From Plectrocnemia conspersa (taxonomy: Eukaryota > Arthropoda > Insecta > Trichoptera > Polycentropodidae), in NCBI GenBank assembly GCA_009617715.1, contig VTFK01000113.1, forward strand, positions 434,001-498,000: DNA of 64,000 bases, given 5' to 3'. Within the stretch, counting starts at the first letter, position 1; every line of letters starts with the position of its first letter. A program made the position numbers and the translations under genes. The notes under the pieces are model-generated. The model saw only the letters and a program-made list of their open reading frames with translations. It was not told the origin of the DNA and did no database searches. Of this stretch, positions 1-12,458 are shown piece by piece.

Positions 1-2095
1 TATATAATTATATAAATATCACTAATTACGAGCTTTCACACTGTGGAAATTGAAAATTTTTAAAAGATTTATTATGGAATTCGAACCTATGTTTTTTGGT
101 TTTAGTCGTTGACTTACATCACTCATCTACCTTGCTAGTTTAAATCTATAAATTCAGCTCTGGCATAACATTTAATATTTAACATGTATATATAAATATA
201 TAAACTAAAAAAATACTATGCAGTAGTGTTGGTGTCGATATTTCCACTGAATAATTTTCTGCATTTTCTCGACATAGTAATAACATAATAATTTCTTAAT
301 GATTATTAATTAAGGGTAACTATAAAATGTCTGAGAGCCGCCGGTCTTACTTGAAAGCATAGAGCTCAAAGCTAGCTATTAAATCGCCATCAAGCCAGTA
401 ATTTGCCGAAGTTAATGCCGATTATGGTCGTAAAGTTAACGACGGCATCTATCCGAACTGATCTTTCTCGGTAGCCATCTAGACTGTATACTTATATTTT
501 TTATAATAAAAAAGCGTTCTTCTTATAAGTTTATCGTTTAAATGTTTACACTGGCCTTGCTTGGTTTAATGTGTGTTGATCTTTTGCGTAATATAAAAAA
601 ACGTGACTCGTTTAACAATCGATTAATCTTGGATTGATATCGCATGATCTTGTGTAAATAACTAATCCAAAACAAAATAAGACTGTTATGTTTGTTGTAT
701 GTTTCAAATGCTATTAATATGTTATTTAAAGTTGTAAAATAATAACACGAATTTATCAGAAAGTTGCTGCTTATATATTTTTCTATAAACAAGGAATCTT
801 GGTTGTAATTGCATTTACTTTATTCTTAATTTACTTCGAGTAGTTGTTTGTCTAGTTAGAGAACAATAGTATTTATTGCAGTCAAAGGATTAAGGATTAT
901 AAAATATTCTATGCATATAAAATGAGAATTTGCTTGTTCTAATATCGAGACACGTAATTATAATATATTAATAAAACATAATCCTATTAATATCCTTCAT
1001 TCTATCATATCATTTAAGCCTTACAACTTCAGTGTATAACTGACACACTCATCCCTCCTCTCTTATTCATTGTTTGCAAACAGAGGTCCGAAAAGGGTTC
1101 AATTTGGATCTGGTTGTATGTACCTCACAACAAACGAAACAATGGTGCATCTCTTCACACTTCACCACAACAATAAACACCACATGATAAATGAAACCTA
1201 AAACATTTTTAATCGCTATCAAATACCTCCTGAATAGTAGCGAGAACCGTAAACAACAAAGGTTTCTATGAAATATATTTTATATTACGACAGGAAAAAT
1301 ATAGTATCAATTACGTCTTTATGGTTCACTTATTAACAATAATCGTGGCCCATAATTTCCGAATGTTTTAGTGATTTTTCTCCAATTCTCTCGTTACAAA
1401 TCGAAGCACTTCTGAAAATGGTAGATCATTGAAGATTTATTTTGAGTGATATTTTCAATGTTTTTTTTACATCTTTACCATATTTCACCATACTTATTAT
1501 ACAGAGTAAGGCTAAGAATGCATAATTAAACAAATTGGCTATCAAATATAATTAAAGCACTAATAAAAATCATACTGAAAAGCCGAAAAAGAACACACAA
1601 ATAAACATTAGTTTTAAGACAATATGAATTACTAAAAATTTAATTAAAAATAAATATTAAATCAAAATTTATATAATGAGTGCATTAGAAATAATTTTAA
1701 AGCGTACTGTAATGTATGTTGAATTAATCATGTACTATTAAATAATAAAAGATTCATCTACAGTGATAACGAACCTTCTGAGCTCGGTATGTCAAAATTA
1801 TGAAAAACCTAGCTCAGTTTGTGTGTCGTGTCAGTGTGTCACATATTTTTATTATATTTATTTATATTTATTTTATTAGTTTAGAATTCTATAAAATTAT
1901 GTTTATTTTATTAAATAGCGATATTCTACAACAACTCTGTTTTTAATGACACATAATCACCAGCGTTGCATATTTAATCCAATTAATAATACAAATAAGA
2001 TTGCCAAGAACAATAGCTAAATACGAAAAATAATACAAAGCACTAGGATTAAAAGAGAAAATTTATAAAGAATATATAAACACAATTTCCCCAAA
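1..2095. other. AT-rich non-coding DNA
   Basis: No gene or repeat recognised. A slightly GC-richer patch near 330-480 has only short broken frames. The open frame at 538-792 on the minus strand has no recognisable motif and biased AT-rich composition, so it is probably chance. Confidence 0.6.
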
Positions 2096-2400
2096 ATTCC
2101 CCTGAACGTTTTGATTGGCATGTAAAAGCAGCTGGCGTCACGTTGGGGATGCTGCAATTTTGAGGGTTGATGCAGACGTGTAAATTTTTCCACGTTGGCT
2201 AATAAGCCCCCTTATTCGCTCGCACACATCTCTGCCTTTCACTCTAATCCACCCCCTAATCTCTCCCCCAACAAAGGGCGACTAGTAATCCATTGTACGT
2301 TTATCCGACTCGAGTAATCTCGTTAGGGGTACACGGTGTCTGGGCATGAGGACACGTATCTTAACCTGCAATTATCTCTTATCGAGGTGGCGCAGAGGAG
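2096..2400. other. GC-richer patch of unknown role
   Basis: This patch stands out from its AT-rich surroundings. It has pyrimidine-rich runs around 2220-2270 and no frame longer than a few dozen codons. It could be a regulatory region or an old exon or transposon scrap; nothing recognisable was found. Confidence 0.3.
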
Positions 2401-5400
2401 CACCGAAAAATTTAATTATCAATTTATTTTCATTTTCATTTTAAAGACTCTTTAATTACGGATTATTTGGGATGTGAATTTAAAATTAAAAATTCTGCCG
2501 AAATTTATTTTATAATAATATTGTAAATTTTTAAAATCGTTTTCTTTATGTGTAAATAGTAATGATACTTGAAACGAAAATTACCATTTTTTTTATTCGC
2601 TGGTCCTTCCTTACATCCAACCATAGCTGACGCACCGTTTTTGATATATAAATAAATCTTTGATTGACTTTTACAATACCAATTTGTTGTTAATACTATG
2701 AATAAATTTAAGCTTTGAAATAAAAGCAAAATTTCACACTGAATTTCCAAACCCTTTCTAATTTTATACATGAATTCACAGACAGTAAATGGATTTGGTT
2801 TGTTAGCAATCCAATTCATCACCTTACAGTAATTTTTTTAAATAGTTACATAGATTTTTCATTAGATATTTTTTGTTTATGGCATATACCTTGCAGTTTA
2901 TTAAATTTTTAATGTAATTTAATTAAAAGCGTTTTAAAATTTAAGTCTCTAAAAATCTTTCTTAGTATGTTTTTTATGGAATAGTTATTTTTCGTATTTA
3001 TTTATTCACATATTTTTTGTTTAAGCAATAATGATTCTCGGAACGCTTAATTGCATTTTGAGGCCCGTGAATTTAATAGTCCTGTCTCCTAGTCTATAAT
3101 GTAGAGGTGTCCAAGTAAATGTGGATTTATTTTGTGATTCATGTATTGTAAATATTCAAGTTCATTTTGCTGTGGAAAACACTGCCATTAAATTTACATT
3201 TTAATGGCAGCGCAGAAAAAATGCTGAAATACAAATAGCTAGGTACAGTGAAAATTTAACATGAAAACAATTATTTTATATAAATATAATGTGAAGACCA
3301 TGAAGATTTGAAATTGTATTTTTCTTCATAAATTGCTATCTTCTTTAAGAGATTTTTTTTGCATTTACCCACACAGCACATTTTTTTGTCGGTACAGTCG
3401 ACTTATACAATTGTTGCGTAACTGAAAAATAAACTTTATCATTAATTTAGGTTGTATGTATTTACCATTTTAATGGTTATTAGTCTATTTAAAATTTTCC
3501 CATTGGAAAGAATTTATGGCATTTCAATTAATTCAATGAGGAAAATTGATTTAACATACGAGTAATTCGAGCTACGAGCTCCACCACGGAACGAATTTAA
3601 TTCGTGAGTCAAAGCACTTGTATTATTTTATTTAAATAAAATCTTGAGGTTCATTTTAAGGCTCAACTGGTTGTGTAAAGAACATTGCTTTTGCTTCTTT
3701 ACCTATAAATTAATATTAATACAATGACCGAAAAATTATTGATTACTCTGATTAGTCCATTGGAAAATGCAAATAACAATACATATGAACCTAATATTAA
3801 GCTAAGTAGTTGTTAATATTGATACAGTAGTTATTTCTAATGGTGAAAAAAAATAAAAAACAACATTTCATTGCTTCAAAATTTGCTAAAAATACATCTT
3901 TCTAAAAGTTTAAAAAGTCTTATTTTTGACAATTTTTAAATATCCTAACGATAACGTAATAACAATGCCAATAAAAATACGATACCCTATATATTTTATT
4001 TATTTTTTAATCGGAATGCATGAAAATTTATTTAAGTCTAAACACTATAATATTCTCGTGATGTTATTTGGGGTTTTAATATGTTTTTTGTTAAGACGTT
4101 ATATCAAAAATTGAGCTTTGTTAGTCAATAGTTAAAAAGAATATATCTTATTATATTGAATTTATCCGTTAATATTATAATATATAATATTTTACGCGCT
4201 TAACATAACATACATACGATAAATCTATAGAATTTACTACATTTTATAAAAAATAAAATAAGAACTACAAATATGTATTAACTTTTCACGGAAGAAAGGT
4301 GAAAAAATGCTCTCTGTGCGCAAACCACAGATTTATTGCAAATTTTTTTGTGAATAGTCGTTTTCAGCTACGGGAAAATTTTTGATACTGATAAACATCC
4401 TAAATAGACACATTTTTATTGACATTTCGTAAAAATGTAATTGGGGCATTTTCTCGCCTGTGTCGATATCTTTCTTTGTTAGATTATACAAAACCACATC
4501 TGTCCTTTTTTCATTTAGTGTTTTTCTATATTCCAATCGTGAAATTCTGTGGCAGCTTTATATTTTTTAGGACATCAGCAAAATCAGATCTTTGGCTTCT
4601 TCTTAAATAATAAATGAATCGACCAATAAGCATTTCAACATATTTTAACATTTCAATACAGGATTATCTAAAATGTAATTTTAATAATATTAGTAATTAA
4701 AAATATATGGCAAAAATTAGTTAGTGGGTTTTTACGTTACCCATTTCGCCCGGGCTGGATTAAATATGGGTCTCTTTTACACCACATATTGGTTATTGCG
4801 TCACATAATTTTGCCATTGCTCTTCAGGGCAAATATATTATTTTTTTCCCTATCTTTTGGGATTTCCGTGGTAAAATTCTTTACAGCGAGATTATGTATT
4901 TTTATTTATTTATTAGAAAAATAATTTTATAGTAGGACAATGCACCAGTTAATATACAACGTATTTTATAAGTCAATTAGTAATGTACTGAAAAGCATAA
5001 CCGTAATGTCGATGTTTAGTGCACGCCCAATTATTTTTGTGAAACTTGTTTGACAGTCAGGTATAGTTTATGAGCAAATCAGTTACTGCAAAGATTGACC
5101 GATTCAGATTTTTTTTAAATTGATATAAATGGTTTGATTCACTTGAAACTGAAACATTTGGTCCTTACTGCGCATATCAAGAAAACCTTAGTATCAATTT
5201 ACCTTAGATCACAATGTATATGAAATATTGTAAATATTGCAGAAGCTTATACACAAGACCGAAGCGTTCTCGGTTTAAATTGAACGAATTGCAACAAAGA
5301 GAGTATCACGGAGTATGTGGCAGTGGGCGGCGGGATATTTGACCGGTTTAAACCAAGTTGGTTAAATGTAGTAACACACGACAAGGATGGAAAATGTTCA

Positions 5401-7379
5401 ATGCACTCATAAACGAAGGTTCTCGCGAGTGAATCTGGATAACTACACATGTACGAGATCGATTTGAGTTCAGAAAAAATACGTCATCAAAAAACATTAT
5501 GGTTTAAGGTTTAATTTTAGTTTACGGTATTTGTAAATATAAATATTTTACAGATTATATAACTATGTATGTATGTAAAAACATATTTTGAGCTAACAAA
5601 AAAATACTGATATTTTTACTTAGCAATTTTTATTAAAGATAATTTTAAAATCAATAGTTTATTTTAATAATATTATAAAAAAAATCATAGATCATGCTTA
5701 AATTTCGCGATTGAGATAAAAGGCAAAAAGTGAATCAATTATATTTTATTCACTTGAATTGAATTAGAGAAATCTATTTGAAAAATTTATGACAACCACG
5801 CTCTTCAATATAGGATAAAACCGTTTATAAAGTATGGTATTAACAGGTCCAGATCAAGAACTCGAAGAAAACAAATGACATCTGCCTATAAAAATGGATT
5901 TGTTGCATTGCGAGTATCTTAGAAACTGATAAAAAATATATTCAGAACTATATGGAAATCTATTTCATTGCAAATGTTAATGGGACTCAAAGATTAAAAA
6001 CTCTACATAAACCATGACTTGACAGATGGATTGGGACCGATTACACTGATACAGGATAATTGAAGATCAGTAATTTTGTCTAACGAATCTAACACTGGAA
6101 TATTAATTCTGGTTTAATTAAAGTACCTAAAATCTTGATCTTGTTCTTACTACAAAAAATGTCAATGATTCTCAACGTTTCTTTGAATTTTTGTATTAGT
6201 ATGTTTTAATAATTTATTTATACAATTTTCTATTATTAAATTTAGTTAATTTATTTTAGATATTTTATATACATATATTATATGACTTCTGTAATTTTTT
6301 TTAATCAATTTAGAAGGTCGCAATATTTTTTTATAAAATTAATATAAAATATTTTTTGTTATGTTTATTTAATAATTTAATCAATATTTTTTCATTGATA
6401 ATTTAAATATATTTAAAATTAAATACATTTTAAAATAAATATTATTATTTTTTATATTATGTAAATATATAACTATCTGGGGTACCTCAAAACAGTGAAG
6501 ATCGATCACCGTACATGTACGGCGATACTGCTCTTCAAATTGTTGGTCGAATTTTTGATTACTTATTTGTGTTAAAACTTTTTCAGCTTGTCACTGTTAA
6601 CAAACAGATAAAATCAGCATTTTTATTTAAATTAAATAAAGTTGCTGAATTAACATGTAAGTCCGTAGATATAAAAAGCTTCAAACTTCTCTAAATAAAG
6701 CATATTCTTCGCATCTCAACTGTCAAAAGAAGCTGTAAAAATATAAAATAGACTATATCTTAAAATCTTGATATGTTATAAAAACTAGTAACAGCGGTCC
6801 ATTGCAACATCAATGCCATCAAAAACGGTAAATTGTTGTCATAATTAAAATTAAATACAAAATTATAATTTAAAGCTTTCAGCTTTAAATTAATATATAT
6901 TTACTATGTGTTATTTTTTATTTTATTCAATTTTATCATAGTTATCAAAACAAAACTATTTTAGGTAAAATTATAAATTTTTACAAGCTTTTCTAAGATA
7001 TAATTGAATATATCTAGAAAAGAAAGCTTTAAGGGGAAAACTAATGATATCAATGTAATATAAAGCTTACAGGTTTTTTATGCACATTCTCTAATCCCTA
7101 TTCACATAATAAAGTATACTCTACTCATGCGCCTTACTTACCTGTTTTTTTATTCTTACCCCAAGTTCCAGTTACTCCCTAACAGAATTTAAAAAATTAG
7201 GGTGGCAATTACAATGACTTAGTATTAATTGAGCAATAATTTTTAATTAACGCACATTGACACATGCATATAGAAATAAGATCCTTTGACGGAATGGACC
7301 ACCGAGAATTTATCCTAATATTTCTTGAGAATTCCTAGACACACCTTAGAATGGACATTGTTACCAAGAGGGTCAGTAT
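2401..7379. other. AT-rich stretch without recognised genes
   Basis: Short open frames (for example 2505-2822 minus, 3926-4114 plus, 4333-4536 minus, 4724-4924 plus, 5247-5450 minus) show no domain or splice context that I recognise. A perfect 14-bp palindrome, ccgtacatgtacgg, lies at 6514-6527. A mildly GC-richer patch is at about 5240-5460. Confidence 0.5.
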
Positions 7380-7690
7380 CTAAGTGTGAGTGTGTTTATA
7401 CGTGGAGATGTAGAGCGTGGTATAGGAAACCGAATTTGTGGAAGTTATTAAATGGCAGTCGAGTGTAAAGAAACCGCCGTAAAGTGCAAAGGGCTTGAGC
7501 TAAGGGTAAAAATGTGAATAGCATATTCCGGCATGTGTGCGTTAGCATATCGTTAGTATGCGATAATATCTTAGTGTGTGTTTGTGGGTGAAATGGGAGG
7601 GGTACAGGATGAAGTGGGTATGTGTGTGCGGTCGCGAGGATAAAGCGGATATGGCTCGCGGTTGCGTTTAGTGGAGGAGAATTATTAATG
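7380..7690. other. G/T-skewed segment
   Basis: The plus strand is enriched in G and T over about 300 bases, with many GTGTGT-like runs and no long frame. Such strand skew can mark a decayed element or transcribed non-coding DNA. No specific identity can be given. Confidence 0.25.
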
Positions 7691-7967
7691 AAATATATTT
7701 AAATTATAAATAACAATCAGAACTGTATTCTTTTTAGCAATTTATTTGCATTAAGATTCAGAAAAATAAGTTAAAAATATGATAAGAACGATTGACTGAA
7801 TTTATACCAAAATATTTTTGGGACATACAAATACGCAGACAATTAAGCATCTTCAAAATAATTTTCAGGAAAATGTCTTATCATGCCTAAGTGCTCTTTT
7901 ACAAATACTTATTAATTCATATTTTTGGGGTACCGTTACCTGTTAAACGTCACACAATACAAATTGC

Positions 7968-8085
7968 ATGCGACTCAAAAATAATAAATCTCCTGGTAGT
8001 GAGAGGATTCCCGTAAAGATCTTAAAGTATAATGGAGCTGAACTTCTCCAATGCATTTATCAGACAATTAAAGAGGTGTGAAAAA
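7968..8085 (+). pseudogene. Non-LTR reverse transcriptase fragment
   Basis: The frame starting at 7971 reads RLKNNKSPGSERIPVKILK and continues for about another 18 codons. This matches the N-terminal finger region of non-LTR retrotransposon reverse transcriptases, where a KSPGxDxIPxExLK-type motif is followed by a helical stretch. Only about 40 residues remain, with an in-frame stop just after, so this is a dead scrap. The clade cannot be fixed; CR1, Jockey and RTE elements all share the motif. Confidence 0.55.
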
Positions 8086-8520
8086 ATTAAATATTGAGGT
8101 GAAGCACTTCGTTGGCGCATAGTTGATTGCGACGCCTATAGGATGTTTAGCCTACTGGTTGGTAATGGGTCGGTGGTTAAGAACCTATGCTCAATCACAA
8201 GGAGCAGGCGTAGAGCATCTAAATACACAGCCAAATTAATTATTTGGTTCTCGGATATTTTTCTTTAAATTAACCGGGTATAGAGTTATAATTGGTAACG
8301 ACCACACACAGATGCTCAAGTTTGAAAGTGTCTTATTCTATGACCAAAATGATCATCCATCAACAAGGAAACATGACAATAGCGTAACTGATTGGAACCA
8401 CACAATAGTCCTCGTAAATAACCTCATAACCAAAAAATCACATAAATAACAGTATAAAGTGTTTTTACTGTAAATATTCTCCGTCATTGAAAGAATATTT
8501 ATTTGTTGCAAAACGGTCAC
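8086..8520. other. No recognised feature
   Basis: Moderately GC-richer around 8110-8230, without an open frame or repeat that I recognise. It may be part of the decayed element whose reverse transcriptase scrap lies immediately upstream. Confidence 0.4.
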
Positions 8521-8529
8521 GAATATAAT

Positions 8530-9010
8530 AAATCACCGGATCCACAAGATTCTCGTTATAGAATACGACCATGTATAATGCCTATCAAGCAAATGTCGCT
8601 TTAAAGGCGTATATCTATTTCGCTGTTCTAAGAAACGAGTACATCTATTGACTGGATGATCGCTGCACGATTGTGATTGGTCAGCAAGCTTTGCAGCCCT
8701 GGATACATAAGTCTGGACTCCGATAAGGAGAGGGCAGTCACAAGCAGCAACTGGAAGACTCAGGTAGACACTCGAAGAGACCAACAGACGCCCGCCGCCC
8801 GCGAACAACATACTGTAATGGGAGTTCACATTCAGAGAGAAAGACTCCACCATCCGAGCACCATCGTAGCAGAGAGGAATCATTCTTCGCTATACTGTTG
8901 CTGCCACGCCATCTATAAGATCGTTGAGGACCTCCCGCGGACATCGTCCCTGCGCTAGCTTCTCTACCACTGCTCGGAGGAAACATTTCGCCGTTTATAT
9001 TTTTCATATT
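8530..9010. other. GC-rich island with overlapping open frames
   Basis: GC content rises sharply over about 8640-8970 and several frames stay open on both strands: 8677-8958 plus, 8533-8883 minus and 8738-9007 minus. None shows a domain that I recognise. It could be a promoter or 5' exon of an unseen gene, or the 5' region of an old element. The strand is undecided. Confidence 0.35.
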
Positions 9011-9250
9011 TATATAAAACTCTAACTATAATAGATTCGCCTGCGTTTCACTGGCTACAAAGTTACACTTTTAGAGTTCTCAAACTTTAAAAACTTACAT
9101 TAAAAACTTAAATATTACTCAAATAGTATTTAATTATAAAAATAAAAAAATGTTTGAAAATTTTTTTTTATTATTTTATTTAATCGAAATATTTATGTAC
9201 ACACACAGAGATCTTTCTAAGGGAGGGAAGGGGAGGGGGTAAAAGTTGGC

Positions 9251-9360
9251 CAGTCAGTAAGTAAGTAATCGTTTTTTAATATTTTTATTTCATCAAGATT
9301 CATAGTATTTTCTTAAATGACATGCATTTTCTGGTCAAATTCAAGGGGTCCCTGCTTAGA
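9251..9360. repeat. Direct repeat copy 1 (pair with 9878-9985)
   Basis: Starts gccagtcag and runs through a T-rich block into tcaaattcaa. The order of blocks is the same in the second copy about 627 bp to the right, with scattered substitutions. On the minus strand both copies cover the end of an open frame (EFDQK...) and its downstream T/A-rich flank, so this may be a duplicated 3' gene end or a dispersed repeat. Confidence 0.6.
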
Positions 9361-9480
9361 ATCTACGTCAATAGAAATAAAATCAGCAGTGGAAACGCTC
9401 GATTATTTGGCGTTCACGTTCATGACTTTTTATAATAATAATACGACTTACAATAAGTGAGAATAAAATAAAGTATATAT

Positions 9481-9544
9481 AAATCGAATTTTGCCCAATA
9501 GGAGGGCACATTTTTGTGCCCTCCTATTGACCAAAATTCGGTTT
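9481..9544. repeat. Long hairpin, ~29-bp arms
   Basis: Left arm 9481-9509 and right arm 9516-9544 are reverse complements with three mismatches, around a 6-nt attttt loop. The inner 14 bp (caataggagggcac) pair perfectly and are much GC-richer than the surroundings. It could be a tiny fold-back MITE or a hairpin RNA precursor. Confidence 0.75.
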
Positions 9545-9877
9545 TAATATAATTTGACCAATACTCTCATATTAAAAGTTTGTAGTAATATCAGTAAGGA
9601 TAGCTATCATATTTTTAAAACAAAGTGCAGACGAACTATGGAGCAATATGAAAAATGCGACATCTGTCTGTATTTCATATTCTGCTTATTTTACCTAAGA
9701 GATAAGATGGTTCAAAGTTGAAAATAAGTTGGTTTAACTTCACTGGAAAATACACATTTATTCCAACATTTATACATAGCATGTAAATAAATAATGAAAA
9801 GTATGTAAATGTATATATGTATTACTACACATGGAAAAGTTGAAATCATATATTTTTTTAGTACTTGCCAGATAAAT

Positions 9878-9985
9878 TAGCCAGTCAGTGGTCGTTTTTT
9901 TTATTATTTTGATTTTAAGAAGATTCATATTATTTCATTAAGTGATATGCATTTTTTTGATCAAATTCAAAGAAGTTCTTAACCT
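9878..9985. repeat. Direct repeat copy 2 (pair with 9251-9360)
   Basis: Begins gccagtcag and shares the same block order and the tcaaattcaa end with copy 1. It overlaps the 3' end of the minus-strand open frame at 9930-10178, which ends FEFDQKNAYHLMK. Copy 1 preserves a decayed version of the same ending. Confidence 0.6.
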
Positions 9986-10178
9986 GAACAGGATGATATT
10001 TTTTGTAATACGTGAGATTTCTCCTTCTCTTTTTGTTGTTCAAGTAGTCGTTATGGTGACCTATAAATTGTGGTTCAGGTGGTTTAAATTCCTCCAAATA
10101 ATCATTTATGTGTGATATTTTATCACTAATTAAATACATTTTATTGCGACAACAAAACAATTTAATAGTCAAAATCAT
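9930..10178 (-). CDS. Unrecognised 82-residue ORF, possible terminal exon
   Basis: An ATG-started frame of 82 codons. The second half is charged and rich in K, R, Y and N (for example NNKKRRRNLTYYKKY), which is not the usual look of chance AT-rich translation. An acceptor-like tttaattag lies at about codons 16-18, so the real coding part may be a shorter terminal exon starting there. Its last residues and 3' flank are repeated in decayed form at 9251-9360. I recognise no domain. It could be a gene end, part of an uncatalogued element, or chance. Confidence 0.3.
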   Translation of the reverse strand: MILTIKLFCCRNKMYLISDKISHINDYLEEFKPPEPQFIGHHNDYLNNKKRRRNLTYYKKYHPVQVKNFFEFDQKNAYHLMK

Positions 10179-10339
10179 GCAAAAATCGATCGGAAATATA
10201 TAATTAATTATTTTTTCGTGGGTGAGCTAATGTCAGCTTTTATTATTATTACATGCATGGTTTATTATCTATTTGGCTAGCCTCACTTTGGTTTTTAAGC
10301 GGCATTATTGATCTAGAATATTTTATTTTTTAATTTCAC

Positions 10340-10430
10340 ATTCTCTTTGATGCATGCACGAGCCGGTAGCGCCATCTGCCCGCGGGGAGCTGTTCCGAGG
10401 GTTATTAGGCCCATACACCTCCCATTGGAT
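10340..10430. other. GC-rich patch before CA repeat
   Basis: A short GC-rich patch containing tagcgccatctgcccg, a type of segment often seen in insect repeats. No frame and no second copy are visible in the window. Confidence 0.25.
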
Positions 10431-10441
10431 ATAAACCCCCC

Positions 10442-10463
10442 CACACACACACACACACACACA
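10442..10463. repeat. (CA)11 microsatellite
   Basis: Eleven uninterrupted CA units, preceded by a C run and followed by an acatacatgcat tract. Confidence 0.95.
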
Positions 10464-10469
10464 TACATG

Positions 10470-11720
10470 CATACCTAAACCCTATCGGAATTCCTATCAA
10501 TTCTCCGCGAACGGGCTACAGAAATAAATATACACAAAAAATATATACACAGCTTAACGCCACGGACCGTTCCAATAAGCCACGTGGGCTAAAAAATAGC
10601 GACAATTTTTTTTCACCTTGAACTAATATGAGTGTATTGTACATACTCACATAATTATGTAGATGTATGCTCCTATATACTATGTATGTATGTGACACAT
10701 AAGGGTAATAGAGCGTGGCGTTTCTGCGATTGATTGTCTCTTATATATCATTATAGGAGTGCATTGCTAAGTTATGCAATATGAATTTGAATGATTTAAT
10801 TTTGGTATGTTTTTATCACGTGTTGATAAAATCGTGTTAGTAATATGTCGTATTTTAGTATATAATTTACTCATCAGCTGCTAGAACATAAGTCAAGATA
10901 TAAACTGAATATTAGCAGTAGTTGCAAACAGATGTATTTTATTTATTTCCCAAAAATAATAATAGCTCCAACTTTGTAACTATTTTATTTACATTAAAGT
11001 ATTATAGATGGATATGAATCCAAGCCAGGTCATATTACCATGAGTGTCCTTTATTAAATATTATATTTTTAAATGAAGGTACAATTAAAATAAGACGTAA
11101 CAACGATGTTTTAAAAATGTATGACCATAGGGAAAGTGTAATTTAAATTGATACATGATACATACATAACATAGATTTTAGATAAACAAACACATATGAC
11201 AAATTCTATTTATTAGTTTTACTAAATAATATAATACATTTTATTTAATGATAATTCGGCAGTGATACTCCTCCTAGTCACAAAATTTCAGCAATATATT
11301 TGTATGTATATTAATAAAATTGAGCACCATTCAAAAAGGTTACATTAGTTAAAGATCTGCGCATAATTTTAGTTTTTTTAGTCTAATTCATCAGTCAAGT
11401 GTCTATATTATAAGGTTTTTTATTGTCATTGAAGTCTGAATTCACTTTTTTGTATTCAACAAGTTTAAATGCGACTAAAAATCATAGGGTGATTAATAAT
11501 ATCATAAATAAACACTTCGTTTTAAAATACAGAGAAATATTATTCTATCAACAATTATGAACACTGTTCTTAAACAATATAGAGCCAACTTTTTGTAGTA
11601 TCGCAAAATGTGTTTTAAAAAACAAACCGTTTAATAAACGAAGAATGTCCATGAGACTTTTTGTGCTTATACCAAAACGATAACTGCTACCAAACTACAA
11701 TACGTGGGTTATTATTTAAT
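10470..11720. other. AT-rich non-coding DNA
   Basis: No gene, repeat or RNA recognised. The minus-strand frame at 10516-10698 has no recognisable motif. Confidence 0.5.
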
Positions 11721-11790
11721 AAAGTTGGAATAGCGTAATCTGTAGCCAATAGACTGTTAACCCAGAGACTGCGCAGCAGACTTAGATTTA
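11721..11790 (+). repeat. SINE head fragment (tRNA-derived family)
   Basis: The block gttggaatagcgtaatctgt ... tgttaacccagaga aligns in order with the head of the SINE at 45281 (ggtcggagtagcgcagtccg ... tgttaactcagagg). It carries the box-A-like part but is interrupted before a clear box B, so it is a decayed copy. Confidence 0.5.
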
Positions 11791-11924
11791 TAAAAAAATG
11801 CGCTAATATCAAACTTTTTTGGGGTGGTAAAATTCAAAAAAAAATTATTTGACAAAAAATATAAGGTTTTTACTTAACAAAATTGTTTTATTAAAATTAA
11901 TAATTATTTCTGTGAAGGTAGCAA

Positions 11925-12059
11925 AGACGAACAGGAGACAGCCTCAATAGCTGGCCACAGTATTTTTCCGAAATGGATGTCCGGCGGACAAATCCGATCG
12001 TGTGTGGTGTGAAAAACCTTAGATGTATCTGTCCACTGTCCGTGCTCAAAAATGTCACT
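11925..12059. other. Probable PIF/Harbinger subterminal sequence
   Basis: A GC-richer block beside the Harbinger transposase remnant. It contains tgtccggcggacaaatccg followed by cgtgtgt. A related block, tgtccgtcgggcatatccg then cgtgtgt, occurs on the other side of the transposase remnant at 12936-12967, in the same orientation. I infer they are internal or subterminal repeats of the same element. Confidence 0.4.
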
Positions 12060-12178
12060 GCCATCGGTAGGTATATCGTCTAGATTCTAGACGATATACC
12101 TACCGATGGCTCATAAAATAATAAAATTATTTAGATCTTTTCTGAAGATCTAAATAATATTATGCTGATAATATTATT
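12060..12178. repeat. Three consecutive perfect hairpins
   Basis: Hairpin 1: arms 12060-12084 and 12086-12110, 25 bp perfect with a 1-nt loop. Hairpin 2: arms 12126-12139 and 12145-12158, 14 bp perfect with a 5-nt loop. Hairpin 3: arms 12153-12162 and 12169-12178, 10 bp perfect with a 6-nt loop; it shares six bases with hairpin 2. They abut the downstream end of the Harbinger remnant. Hairpin 1, with almost no loop, may be a junction artefact of assembly or a fold-back insertion. Confidence 0.8.
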
Positions 12179-12458
12179 ACCGCTGTAAATGTATTTTTTG
12201 CCATTTTTTTATCAAAGACATATATTGTAAACTAAATTCGCGTGTTAAAAATAATTGAAAGCCATGTAATTGTTTATTGTTTTGACGCCAATCGTCATTA
12301 GATATTCTTCTAGTACTGTAGGGATAGGGCTTCATAATATGCTTGTTTAGTTGAAACGCAGAATCACCTAAAAACACGTAAATCTGATGTCCGAGTTCAG
12401 ATAGTTCGAGTGTGTGGCGAAGCTCGGACAGATCTATCCTGGTGTCCGTCGGCTTCAT
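12177..12458 (-). pseudogene. PIF/Harbinger transposase fragment (DDE_Tnp_4)
   Basis: The 93-codon frame contains YVFLGDSAFQLNKHIMKPYP at about residues 27-46. This corresponds to the conserved GDxAFxLxxxLMxPYP block around the second catalytic Asp of PIF/Harbinger DDE nucleases. The family's next block (FNxxLSRARxxVENxFG) is recognisable only in a neighbouring frame near 12200-12250, so the copy has frameshifts. A full transposase has roughly 350-450 residues; only about a quarter is left. It moves DNA by cut and paste when intact; this copy cannot be active. Confidence 0.75.

Noticed and set aside
12177..12458. Complete small gene starting at ATG 12458
   Set aside because: It contains the GDSAF...PYP block of PIF/Harbinger transposases, and its tail is a frame-shifted version of the next family block.
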